A stretch of 64,000 nt of DNA. Source: Sphingomonas sp. LaA6.9. Its GTDB lineage: Bacteria > Pseudomonadota > Alphaproteobacteria > Sphingomonadales > Sphingomonadaceae. The notes beneath the pieces were generated by a model. The model made no database searches. It saw nothing but the letters and a program-made list of their open reading frames with translations, and was not told the origin of the DNA. A program made the translations under genes and the position numbers. How positions within the stretch are numbered: position 1 is the stretch's first letter; every line of letters begins with the position of its first letter. This document shows positions 49,164 through 58,007 of this stretch, in pieces. Location of the stretch: NCBI RefSeq assembly GCF_022601895.1, contig NZ_JAKVIO010000020.1, positions 1 through 64,000 on the forward strand, given 5' to 3'.

Positions 49164-49702
49164 GCGCGCCCGTACCCGAGTTCAGCCGGATCGTCCGGGT
49201 CGACACGATCGGCGAGCGCCCGCGAACGATCGCGATCGCAGCGGACGAGGCAGAGCGTGCGGCGCTGGCCAAGCGTTTCGGGCTGATATCGATTGCCAGG
49301 CTCGAGGGCAGCGCCGCGGTGGCCAGCGTCGCGGGCGGGATCAGCGCCATGGGCCGCATCGCCGCGCAGGTTGAGCAGAGCTGCGTCGCGACGGGTGAGA
49401 GCGTCCCCGCCGCGATCGACGAAGCCTTTGCGCTCAAATTCGTCGCCGAAGCCGGCGAGGACGCTGGCGAGGAAATGGAGCTGAGCGAGGACGAACTCGA
49501 CATCATGGAGTTCGACGGACAGGCTATCGACCTGGGCGAGGCGCTGGCCCAGACGCTGGCGCTGGCGCTCGACCCGTTTCCGCGCAGCCCCAATGCCGAA
49601 GCCGCGCTGAAGGCGGCGGGCGTGCTGAGCGAGGACGAGGCGGGGCCCTTCGGCGCGCTCGCCGCGCTCAAACAGACGCTGGAGAAGAAGTCGCCGCAAT
49701 AG
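49160..49702 (+). CDS. DUF177 (YceD-family) protein
   Basis: 180 residues. EFSRIVRVDTIGERPRTIAI starts the domain; the QSCVATGESVPAAIDEAFAL segment with its single Cys and the acidic MELSEDELDIMEFDGQAIDL are the DUF177 core, then DPFPRSPNAEAA near the end. Members act in 23S rRNA/50S biogenesis and usually sit beside rpmF or plsX. Here neither follows. It overlaps the bc1 chaperone gene by four bases. Confidence 0.92.
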   Translation: MSAPVPEFSRIVRVDTIGERPRTIAIAADEAERAALAKRFGLISIARLEGSAAVASVAGGISAMGRIAAQVEQSCVATGESVPAAIDEAFALKFVAEAGEDAGEEMELSEDELDIMEFDGQAIDLGEALAQTLALALDPFPRSPNAEAALKAAGVLSEDEAGPFGALAALKQTLEKKSPQ

Positions 49703-49879
49703 CCGGCGGCCGGTGACTGGCGCCCCGCGCTCCCAAATCCGGTTTTTCATATGAAATCACTATGAAGCGCGGCGCGCAGGCGTCTCGAATCCCTATGCCG
49801 CGCCCGTTAGATCGATGACGGTTCGCGCTTGGCGGTGCGGTTGTGCGCCAAAGCCGATGGTTTCCACAGGAGTGGTTTC

Positions 49880-50113
49880 GTGGGCATTATCTTGAGGATC
49901 AGCGGATTGATCGCGATCGGCCTGTACATTCTGGCGGGGCTCGGACTTGAACATCTGGCCGCCGCGGGCGGCCGGCACGATCCGAGCGCGCTGGAGTTTC
50001 TGCTGGCGGCGCTGAGCTTCGCGTGCGCCAGCGCAGGTGCGGCGCTGCTGCTGTGCGGCCCGAAGCTGCTGGAGCGCCAGCCGGTATCGTTCAGATGGCG
50101 GCGCAATCAGTGA
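49880..50113 (+). CDS. Small two-helix membrane protein
   Basis: 77 residues from GTG 49880, with AGGAG upstream. Two hydrophobic segments, IILRISGLIAIGLYILAGLG and FLLAALSFACASAGAALLLC, are joined by a short loop (LEHLAAAGGRHDPSA), ending in a basic tail. No known family recognised. It overlaps the end of the antisense acyl-CoA ligase gene by seven bases, tail to tail. Confidence 0.65.
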   Translation: MGIILRISGLIAIGLYILAGLGLEHLAAAGGRHDPSALEFLLAALSFACASAGAALLLCGPKLLERQPVSFRWRRNQ

Positions 50114-51843
50114 TCGAACAGCGCCTTCAGCTCCTTCTTCAGGATCTTGCCGCTGGCGTTGCGCGGCAATGTCCCGGCGCAGAAGTGGACGCGCACGGGC
50201 GCCTTGAACGCCGCCAGCCGCGCGCGCACCCAATCCTGCAGCTCGGCTTCGCTTGCCGACATGCCCGGCGCCAGATGCACGACCGCGGCGGGCTCCTCCC
50301 CCAGCGTGCGGTGCGGCAGCCCGATCAGCGCCGCATCGGTCACGGCCGGATGGTCATAGAGGACGTTCTCGACCTCGCTCGAATAGATATTCTCGCCCCC
50401 GCGGATGATGATGTCCTTGGCGCGATCGACGATGTAGCAGAAACCCTCCTCGTCGAGCCGCCCCAGATCGCCGGTGCGGACCCAGCCATCGACGAAGGTG
50501 GCCGCGCTCGCCTCGGGCTTGTTCCAGTATCCCGCAACGACCTGCGGCCCTTTGACCCAGATCTCGCCGACCGCTCCCGCAGGAAGCGCGGTGACGCCGT
50601 CTTCGGCGGTGACCTTCAGTTCGGCCACGGGCACCGCGGGGCCGCAGCTTTCGGGACGGTGCTGATAATCCTCGGCGACATGGCTCGTGACCGTCGCAGA
50701 CGTCTCGGTCATGCCCCAGCCATTGCCCGGCATGCAGCCGAACTCGGCGTGGATGCGACGCACGAGTTCGGGCGCCGAGGGCGCGCCGCCATAGCTGATC
50801 GTTTCGAGGCTTGAGAGGTCGTAATTGCCGCGTTCGGGATGTTCGAGCAGCTGCCACGCGATCGTCGGGACGCCGCCCGTCGCGTTCACGCGCTCGCGCT
50901 GGATCAGCTCGAAGGCCTGCACCGTATCCCATTTGCGCATGAACACGAGCGTGGACCCGCCGAACACCGCCCCCATCAGCGCGGCGTTACACGCGGTGAC
51001 ATGGAACAACGGAATGACGAGCAGCATCGTTTTGGGGCTGGAAGGCGCGGGCAGCTCGCCCCGGCGCAGCGCAGCGCGCGCGGTCGAATAGGCGCTCGAC
51101 AGGATATTGGTGAGGATGTTGCGATGCGTGCCAAGCGCCCCCTTGGGGTGCCCGGTCGTGCCCGATGTGTAGAAGATCGTCGCGAAATCGTCGGGGTCGA
51201 TCGCGATTTCGGGCAGATCGGAATCGGGCAATGACGACCAGTCGTTGGGCAGTCCCAGCAGGCTTTCGAGCAGTTCCACACCCTCGATCGGCTGCGCCGA
51301 GCGGCTGACGATCACATGGCCGAGATCGGGAAGTGCCGCGAGGTGCGGCGCGATCCGCGCGTGACGCTCGGCATCGCACAGCAGCAGCCGCGTTCCCGAA
51401 TCGCCGAGCGCATATTCGAGTTCGGGGCCCGTCCACCACGCATTGAGCGGAACCACGATCGCGCCGATCGCGGCGGCCGCGAAAAAGGCGACGGGCCATT
51501 CAGGCAGGTTGCGCATCGCGATCGCGACACGGTCGCCCTTGCCGATTCCGCGCGCGACGAGAATCTGCGCCAGCGTCGCGGTCGCGCGGAAGAAGGCGTC
51601 ATAGCTGACGCGCTCATCCTCATGGACCGTAAAGGTGCGCGCGCCGTGCGATCCGGCGATACGGGCAAGCGCCGCGAGCGTCGGAGGGACATTCTTCCAG
51701 GTCCGCGTCGGAACCCCGCGGATCACGACCTCTTCCATTTCGAAGGGTGCGCCTGCTGCGCACAGCATCGACTCGATCTGCGCGAGCGAATAGGCTGGCC
51801 AGCTGTTCTGCACAGCGTCGACCGACTTTTGCAACTCGCCCAT
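50107..51843 (-). CDS. Class I acyl-CoA ligase (AMP-forming)
   Basis: 578 residues. AMP-binding core TIFYTSGTTGHPKGALGTHR, then the A4-type region LVIPLFHVTACNAALMGAVF, A5 NGWGMTETSATVTSHVAE, A7 WVRTGDLGRLDEEGFCYIVD with DRAKDIIIRGGENIYSSEVE, and A10 LPRNASGKILKKELKAL. Substrate unknown (fatty or aromatic acid). It lies divergent from the TesB thioesterase gene, so both may handle the same acyl-CoA pool. A long frame without lesion. Confidence 0.9.
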   Translation of the reverse strand: MGELQKSVDAVQNSWPAYSLAQIESMLCAAGAPFEMEEVVIRGVPTRTWKNVPPTLAALARIAGSHGARTFTVHEDERVSYDAFFRATATLAQILVARGIGKGDRVAIAMRNLPEWPVAFFAAAAIGAIVVPLNAWWTGPELEYALGDSGTRLLLCDAERHARIAPHLAALPDLGHVIVSRSAQPIEGVELLESLLGLPNDWSSLPDSDLPEIAIDPDDFATIFYTSGTTGHPKGALGTHRNILTNILSSAYSTARAALRRGELPAPSSPKTMLLVIPLFHVTACNAALMGAVFGGSTLVFMRKWDTVQAFELIQRERVNATGGVPTIAWQLLEHPERGNYDLSSLETISYGGAPSAPELVRRIHAEFGCMPGNGWGMTETSATVTSHVAEDYQHRPESCGPAVPVAELKVTAEDGVTALPAGAVGEIWVKGPQVVAGYWNKPEASAATFVDGWVRTGDLGRLDEEGFCYIVDRAKDIIIRGGENIYSSEVENVLYDHPAVTDAALIGLPHRTLGEEPAAVVHLAPGMSASEAELQDWVRARLAAFKAPVRVHFCAGTLPRNASGKILKKELKALFDH

Positions 51844-51990
51844 TGCGCTCTCCGTTCATGATTCGGGTTTTTTCAAAATCCCTTGATCAGAGGGAGGATA
51901 TGCGGGATTTGCGATACCCTCAAGCCACGCCGAGCGCAGAGCCTTGTTTTTTTGAATTTACGGTATGGCCGAGGGCCATGGGAGAATGCG

Positions 51991-52869
51991 ATGATCCACG
52001 ACGGCACCCCCGAGGAACTGATCGAGCGCCTCAAGAGCCTGCTCAACGTCGAGGAACTCGATCGCGACCTTTATCGGGGGGCACGGGTCACCGAGGGGCG
52101 CGGCAGGGTATTCGGCGGGCAGGTGATCGCGCAGGCGCTGGCGGCCGCGAGCCGCTCGGTCGACGATGGTCGGCCGCCGCATTCGCTCCACGCCTATTTC
52201 ATGCGACCCGGCGACGATGCGCTGCCGATCATCTACCGCGTCGAGCGCGACTTTGACGGGCGCAGCTTCGCCACACGCCGCGTCATCGCGCTTCAGCGCG
52301 GCGTGCCGATCCTCAACATGGCGGCGTCGTTCCAGACCCCCGAAACGGGCCTCACGCACCAGAGCGCGATGCCCGTCGTCCCGCCGCCCGAAGAGCTGAA
52401 GCCCGAGCAGGAGATCGTTCGCCGCCACGCCGACACGGTGCCCGAAGAACTGCTCAAATGGATGAACTCGCCGCGGCCGATCGAGATCCGGCCGGTCGTG
52501 TCGCGATGGGAACGCGCGGACCACATCCTGCCCCCGGTACAGAATATCTGGGTACGCGCGGTGGCCCCGCTGGGCGACGATCCATCGGTGCACCGCGCGG
52601 TGCTTGCCTATCTGTCGGACTTCATGCTGCTCGCCACGTCGACGCTGCCGCACGGCGTCCACTGGGCGCTCGCCAATGTCCAGTCGGCGAGCCTCGACCA
52701 TGCGCTGTGGATCCATGAGGATTTCCGTGCCGACGAATGGCTTCTCTACAGCATGGACAGTCCATGGGCGGGCCATGCGCGAGGTTTCAATCGCGGCTGC
52801 CTGTTCAGCCGTGACGGGCGCCTCGTCGCGAGCGTCACGCAGGAAGGCCTGATCCGGATCCGCGGCTAG
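51991..52869 (+). CDS. tesB: Acyl-CoA thioesterase II (TesB family)
   Basis: 292 residues. Double hot-dog protein: RGRVFGGQVIAQALAAASRS, LHAYFMRPGDDALPIIYRVE, DGRSFATRRVIALQRGVPIL, and the second unit SLDHALWIHEDFRADEWLLY with the catalytic-type Asp, ending FNRGCLFSRDGRLVASVTQE. Hydrolyses acyl-CoA esters. ATG 51991 has GGGAGA upstream; the open frame from 51883 is not family-like. Divergent from the ligase. Confidence 0.93.
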   Translation: MIHDGTPEELIERLKSLLNVEELDRDLYRGARVTEGRGRVFGGQVIAQALAAASRSVDDGRPPHSLHAYFMRPGDDALPIIYRVERDFDGRSFATRRVIALQRGVPILNMAASFQTPETGLTHQSAMPVVPPPEELKPEQEIVRRHADTVPEELLKWMNSPRPIEIRPVVSRWERADHILPPVQNIWVRAVAPLGDDPSVHRAVLAYLSDFMLLATSTLPHGVHWALANVQSASLDHALWIHEDFRADEWLLYSMDSPWAGHARGFNRGCLFSRDGRLVASVTQEGLIRIRG

Positions 52870-52884
52870 AGGGCGCTTACTCCG

Positions 52885-53535
52885 TCACTTCACCTTGAAG
52901 TGGTCGATGAAGATCGCGAGGCGCCAGTCCATCCGCTCGGTAATGCTCTCACCGCTGCGGCGCATGGCGTCGCCGATCAGCGCCTCCAGCTCGAAATCGC
53001 CCACCACCATGTCGAGATAGAGCTCGGCGGCCGCCTCGGGATCATCGAACCGGGCGCGGCCATCGGCGTTCCACCTACGGAATATCTGCGCGAGGTGCTC
53101 GACGCGACCGAGATGGATCTCGCGGTAGAAGCTGCGTGCAAATTCGGGATCGCTGATGCTTTCCGAAATGACGATCCTGAGCATCGCCGCCTGGCGCGGC
53201 TGCAGCACGATTTCGAGGATGCGTCGTGTGAGGCCGCGCAGAATCTCGGCCGCCGATTCGGTGTGCTCGACCAGTTCGTCGAACTCCGCCTGCCGCTCGC
53301 ATTTGTCGCGCTCGATCACCGCGCGAAGCAATCCGTGCTTGTTGCCGAAGAGCTCATAGGCGGTTGCCAGCGACCCGCCCGAGCGGCGGATGATCGTTGC
53401 CAGGCTGACCCTGGCGACGCCCTGCTCGAGAAACAGCGCTTCCGCAGCATCAAGTATCGCGCGACGCCGCTCTTCCCTGCGCACATCCTGCGTCGCCGCC
53501 GATGTTCCGCCTCTGTCTATGGTCTTGATCTCCAA
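52885..53535 (-). CDS. TetR/AcrR-family repressor of the adjacent efflux operon
   Basis: 216 residues. The N-terminal HTH (about 20-65) is RRAILDAAEALFLEQGVARV and SLATIIRRSGGSLATAYELF with NKHGLL. A C-terminal AefR-like helical ligand domain follows. The likely start is TTG 53535, with GAGAGGGG eight bases upstream; a GTG at 53484 would shorten it. Divergent from the RND operon, with a 19-bp palindrome in the 118-bp gap. Expected to repress the pump in the absence of a drug or toxic ligand. Confidence 0.9.
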   Translation of the reverse strand: MEIKTIDRGGTSAATQDVRREERRRAILDAAEALFLEQGVARVSLATIIRRSGGSLATAYELFGNKHGLLRAVIERDKCERQAEFDELVEHTESAAEILRGLTRRILEIVLQPRQAAMLRIVISESISDPEFARSFYREIHLGRVEHLAQIFRRWNADGRARFDDPEAAAELYLDMVVGDFELEALIGDAMRRSGESITERMDWRLAIFIDHFKVK

Positions 53536-53567
53536 CGGACGGGCCCCTCTCCCTTTGTCGTTGACGT

Positions 53568-53586
53568 GTAATGTACGTTACATTAC
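53568..53586. promoter_or_regulatory. TetR operator in the efflux promoter
   Basis: GTAATGTA (53568-53575), CGT, TACATTAC (53579-53586) form a perfect palindrome. TTGACG (53561-53566) directly upstream looks like a -35 box of the pump promoter, so the site would block RNA polymerase binding. It lies between the repressor and the pump genes. Confidence 0.75.
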
Positions 53587-53653
53587 TGGCGCTCGCAAGC
53601 CGAATGCGATATGCGTTACGGCAAGAATCGAGATATTCAGGGAAAGCAAAGCG

Positions 53654-54823
53654 ATGCGCCGCACCACGACCCTTCGAAACGCGGCATCCGGCGCACTCGC
53701 GGCCACGCTGCTCGCGCTGGCGGGATGCTCGGGTGGCGAGCAGCCTGCACCCCCGCCGCCCGCCGTCGACATCATCACCATCCGTCCGCAGGCGATCGAT
53801 AACGTCATCGAACTGCCCGGCCGTATCCAGGCGGTGCGCACCGCCGAGGTGCGCGCGCGCGTCAACGGCATTGTCGAGCGACGCCTGTACGAAGAAGGCA
53901 CCGACGTCCGCGCGGGCCAGCCGCTGTTCCAGATCGACCCGCGCGAATTGCGCGCCAGCCTCAATGCGGCGCTGGCAACGCTGTCACGCAACCAGGCGAC
54001 CGCTGCCAACGCGCAACAGGACGTCCAGCGCTATCAGGGACTGATCACCGATCAGGCGATCTCGAAGCAGGAATATGACGCAGCGGTCGCGCGGCTGCGG
54101 ACGGCGCAGGCAGACGTCGCGCTCGCCAGGGCACAGGTCGAAAGCGCGCGCCTGAACCTCGGCTACAGCACGGTGACCGCGCCGATTTCGGGTCGCGCCG
54201 GGCGTGGCCAGGTGACCGAGGGCGCGCTGGTGAGCGCAGCAGGCGGCACGCTCTTCACGACGATCGAGCAGCTCGGCACCGTCTATGTGAACTTCTCGCA
54301 ATCGAGCTCGGACGTGCTCGCAGTGCGCCGCGATGTGAGCGCGGGCCGGCTCAAAATGCCCAGTAACGGCCGCCTGCCCGTCGAGCTCATCCTCGAGGAC
54401 GGCAGCGCCTATGGCCTAGGCGGCCATATCGACTTCCTCGACCTTGCGATCGACGAGGCGACGGGCACCGCCGCGATCCGCGCGGAATTCCCCAACCCTT
54501 CGCGCCTGCTCCTCCCCGGCCAGTTCGTCCGCGCGCGCGCCAAGGCGGGCGTCCGTTCCGACGGGCTACTCGTCCCGCAGCGCGCGGTGAAGCTTACCGC
54601 ACAGGGCGCGACCGTCATGGTCGTGGGCGACAAGAACATCGCGACGGTGCGCAACATCAAGCTGGGCAACCTTCAGGGTTCAAGCTGGGTGATCCGCGAC
54701 GGCTTGAAGGCGGGGGACCGCGTGATCGTCAACGGCCTGCAAAAGGTGCAGCCGGGCTCGCCCGTCAGCATCTCGACGCCCGGCGCGAAGCCTGCGCCCG
54801 CCAAGCCCGCCGCGACGCGCTGA
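53654..54823 (+). CDS. RND efflux periplasmic adaptor (membrane fusion protein)
   Basis: 389 residues. The lipoprotein signal is TLLALAGCSGGEQ. Domains: N-terminal beta part (VDIITIRPQAIDNVIELPGR), biotinyl-lipoyl-like (RTAEVRARVNGIVERRLYEE, GTDVRAGQPLFQIDPRELRA), a coiled-coil hairpin, and GYSTVTAPISGRAGRGQVTE, typical of AcrA/MexA adaptors. Links the inner-membrane pump to the outer-membrane channel. Starts at ATG 53654 and is followed by the pump gene after 10 bp. Confidence 0.94.
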   Translation: MRRTTTLRNAASGALAATLLALAGCSGGEQPAPPPPAVDIITIRPQAIDNVIELPGRIQAVRTAEVRARVNGIVERRLYEEGTDVRAGQPLFQIDPRELRASLNAALATLSRNQATAANAQQDVQRYQGLITDQAISKQEYDAAVARLRTAQADVALARAQVESARLNLGYSTVTAPISGRAGRGQVTEGALVSAAGGTLFTTIEQLGTVYVNFSQSSSDVLAVRRDVSAGRLKMPSNGRLPVELILEDGSAYGLGGHIDFLDLAIDEATGTAAIRAEFPNPSRLLLPGQFVRARAKAGVRSDGLLVPQRAVKLTAQGATVMVVGDKNIATVRNIKLGNLQGSSWVIRDGLKAGDRVIVNGLQKVQPGSPVSISTPGAKPAPAKPAATR

Positions 54824-54833
54824 GAGAGCCCCG

Positions 54834-57800
54834 ATGAGCCTCCGCTTCTTCATCGACCGCCCGGTCTTCGCCTGGGTCGTGGCGCTGTGCATCACGCTGG
54901 CAGGAATGATCGCGCTGCGCGCGCTGCCCATCGAGCAATATCCGACCGTGGCGCCGCCCTCGCTCACGATCAACGTCACCTATCCCGGCGCCGACGCCTC
55001 GGTGCTCGAGCAGAACGTCACGCAGATCATCGAGCAGGAACTCAACGGCGTCGACGGCTTCCTCTACATGTCGTCGACCAGCCGGTCGAACGGCACCGCG
55101 GCGATCACGGTCACCTTCGAATCGGGCACCGACATCGATATCGCGCAGATGGACGTCCAGAACCGGTTGCGCCGCGTCGAGGCGCGGCTGCCCGAAGAGG
55201 TGAGGCGTCAGGGGATCCAGGTTGAGGAAGCCAATAGCGGCTTCCTCATGATCCTCGCGCTCACCTCGAAGAGCGGCAACACGCCGACGCTCGAACTCGG
55301 CCATTTCGCGGTGACGCGCGTGATCGACGAGCTGCGCCGCGTGCCCGGGGTCGGCAACATCCAGTCGTTCAGCTCCGAATATGCGATGCGGATCTGGTTC
55401 GACCCCGACAAGCTCGCGACCTACAACCTCTCGCCCGCCGACGCGCTCGCCGCGGTGCAGGAGCAGAACAGCCAGTCGCCCGGCGGCCAGCTCGGCGATC
55501 GTCCGCTCGCCCGGGGCATGGAGCTCAACGCCACCATCCTGACGCAGAACCGCTTCACCACGCCCGAACAGTTCGCGGGGATCATCCTGCGCGCCAATCC
55601 CGACGGTTCGGCGGTGACGCTCGGCGACGTCGCGCGTGTCGAGCTGGGTGCGCAGAGCTACGTCTTCGACACCGAGCTCAACGGCAAGCCATCGGCAGGC
55701 ATCGCGATCCAGCTCAAGCCCGGCGCCAATGCGCTGGCGACCGCCTCAGGCATCCGCACGCGCATGGCCGAGCTCGAAAAGGGCTTTCCCGCCGATATCA
55801 GCTGGTCGGTGCCCTTCGACACCACGCCCTTCATCCAGACTTCGGTCGAGGAGGTGGTCAAGACGCTGGTCGAGGCGATGGCGCTCGTCTTCCTCGTCAT
55901 GTTCCTGTTCCTCCAGAACTGGCGCGCGACGATCATCCCGACGATTGTCGTGCCGATCGCGCTGGCGGGCGCGTGCCTCGGGCTGTGGCTGTTCGGCTTT
56001 TCGATCAATGTGCTGTCGCTGTTCGGCATGGTGCTCGCGATCGGTATCCTCGTCGACGACGCGATCGTCGTGATCGAGAATGTCGAGCGCATCATGGCCG
56101 AGGAACATCTGTCCCCCTATGACGCGACGGTGAAGGCGATGGACCAGATCACGCCCGCGATCATCGGCATCACGCTCGTGCTGATCGCGGTATTCATCCC
56201 GATGGCCTTCTTCCCGGGCTCGACCGGCGGCATCTACCGCCAGTTCTCGGTCACGCTCGCCATTTCGATCGCCTTCTCCGCGCTGCTCGCGCTCACGCTG
56301 ACGCCCGCGCTGTGCGCGACCTTCCTGCGCCCGCACGAGGCGCTGGCCGAAGAGCCCACCAACCCCGTGCTGCGCGCGCTCCACCGCTTCTTCGTGCGCT
56401 TCAATGGCTGGTTCGGCCGCGTCACCGATCGGTATCAGGGTCGGGTCGGCGGTATTCTCGCGCGTCCCTTGCGCTTCCTCGGCATTTTCGTCGGGCTTGT
56501 CGCCATCACCATCTTCCTGTTCGGCCGTCTGCCGGGCAGCTTCCTGCCGCAGGAAGACCAGGGCTATCTGATCACGGTGGTCCAGGCGCCGCCGGGCGCG
56601 ACGACCGAGCGCGCCAATGTCGCGATCGAGCAGGTCAAGGACTTCTATCGCGCGCAGGATCAGGTCGCGAGCGTGATCTTCGTCCGCGGTTTCAGCTTCT
56701 TCGGGCAGGGCCAGGCCAATGCGATCGCCTTTGCCTCGCTCAAGCCCTGGGAGGAACGCCCCGGCAAGGAAAACCGCGCCGACACGCTCGCGGGCAAGGC
56801 GATGGGGCTGATGATGAGCATCAAGGATGCCTTCGTCTTCACGCTCAATCCGCCCTCGATCCCCGAGCTCGGCGTGGCCTCTGGCTTCACCTTCAAGCTG
56901 CAGAACCGCAGCGGCGCGGACTATGCCGCGCTGCAGGCCGCCCGCAACCAGTTGCTCGGCATGGCGTCACAGAGCCCCGTGCTCGCGGGCGTCCGCCCCG
57001 AGGGGCAGGAAGACGCGCCCCAGCTCCGCGTCCAGATCGATCGGATCAAGGCGCGCGCGCTCGGCCTGTCGATCGCCGACGTCAACGCGACGCTCGCGAT
57101 CTCCTTCGGCAGCGCCTATGCCAATGACTTCACGCGCGACGGCCGCATCCTGCGCGTGCTGCTCCAGGCCGATGCGCCCACGCGCATGACGCCCGCGAAC
57201 GTGCTCGAACTGAAGGTCCGCAGCGCGCAGGGCCAGATGGTGCCCTTCGGCGCCTTCACCACGGTCGACTGGACCGCGGGCCCGCCGCAGGTCGATCGCT
57301 ATAACGGCTATCCCGCCATGACGATCTCGGGCGAACCCGCGCCGGGCCGCTCGACGGGCGAGGCGATGGCGGAGATGGAGCGGCTGGCGTCACAGCTTCC
57401 CGAAGGCTTCGGCTTCGAGTGGACGGGCGTGTCGTACGAGGAACAGCAATCGGCGGGCCAGATCGGCTTGCTGCTCGGGCTTTCGCTGATCGTCGTCTTC
57501 CTGCTGTTGTCGGCGCTCTACGAAAGCTGGGCGATACCGGTGGCGGTTCTGCTCGTCGTGCCGCTGGGCGTGCTCGGCGCGGTGGTCTTCTCGATGGCGC
57601 GCGGGCTTTCGGCGGACGTCTATTTCAACGTCGGGCTGATCACGATCATCGGGCTCGCCGCCAAGAACGCGATCCTGATCGTCGAATTCGCGATCGAGCT
57701 GGAAGCCGAGGGCAAGACGCCGCTCGAGGCGACGATGGAGGCGGTCAAGATGCGTCTCAGGCCGATCATCATGACCTCGCTCGCCTTCATCCTCGGCATG

Positions 57801-58007
57801 GTGCCGCTGGTGATCTCGAGCGGCGCGGGTGCCGCGAGCCGCATCGCAGTGGGCAGCGGCGTCATGGGCGGCATGATCGCGGCCACCATTCTCGGCATCT
57901 TCTTCATCCCGCTCTTCTACCTCGTGGTGCGCGAGCGGCTGGCGCGCAAGCGTCCGCCCGCGCCCGCCGAGAAGAGCCATCACGATCCGGAGCCCGGCCA
58001 TGCATAA
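54834..58007 (+). CDS. RND efflux pump, HAE1 family inner-membrane transporter
   Basis: 1057 residues. AcrB-like: FFIDRPVFAWVVALCITLAG, the periplasmic TYPGADASVLEQNVTQIIEQ, TM4 with AIGILVDDAIVVIENVERI (the proton-relay Asp-Asp), GSTGGIYRQFSVTLAISIAF, and in TM10-11 the relay Lys in LAAKNAILIVEFA, then VKMRLRPIIMTSLAFILGMV. Exports hydrophobic toxic compounds using the proton gradient. Overlaps the outer-membrane channel gene by 8 bp. Confidence 0.96.
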   Translation: MSLRFFIDRPVFAWVVALCITLAGMIALRALPIEQYPTVAPPSLTINVTYPGADASVLEQNVTQIIEQELNGVDGFLYMSSTSRSNGTAAITVTFESGTDIDIAQMDVQNRLRRVEARLPEEVRRQGIQVEEANSGFLMILALTSKSGNTPTLELGHFAVTRVIDELRRVPGVGNIQSFSSEYAMRIWFDPDKLATYNLSPADALAAVQEQNSQSPGGQLGDRPLARGMELNATILTQNRFTTPEQFAGIILRANPDGSAVTLGDVARVELGAQSYVFDTELNGKPSAGIAIQLKPGANALATASGIRTRMAELEKGFPADISWSVPFDTTPFIQTSVEEVVKTLVEAMALVFLVMFLFLQNWRATIIPTIVVPIALAGACLGLWLFGFSINVLSLFGMVLAIGILVDDAIVVIENVERIMAEEHLSPYDATVKAMDQITPAIIGITLVLIAVFIPMAFFPGSTGGIYRQFSVTLAISIAFSALLALTLTPALCATFLRPHEALAEEPTNPVLRALHRFFVRFNGWFGRVTDRYQGRVGGILARPLRFLGIFVGLVAITIFLFGRLPGSFLPQEDQGYLITVVQAPPGATTERANVAIEQVKDFYRAQDQVASVIFVRGFSFFGQGQANAIAFASLKPWEERPGKENRADTLAGKAMGLMMSIKDAFVFTLNPPSIPELGVASGFTFKLQNRSGADYAALQAARNQLLGMASQSPVLAGVRPEGQEDAPQLRVQIDRIKARALGLSIADVNATLAISFGSAYANDFTRDGRILRVLLQADAPTRMTPANVLELKVRSAQGQMVPFGAFTTVDWTAGPPQVDRYNGYPAMTISGEPAPGRSTGEAMAEMERLASQLPEGFGFEWTGVSYEEQQSAGQIGLLLGLSLIVVFLLLSALYESWAIPVAVLLVVPLGVLGAVVFSMARGLSADVYFNVGLITIIGLAAKNAILIVEFAIELEAEGKTPLEATMEAVKMRLRPIIMTSLAFILGMVPLVISSGAGAASRIAVGSGVMGGMIAATILGIFFIPLFYLVVRERLARKRPPAPAEKSHHDPEPGHA

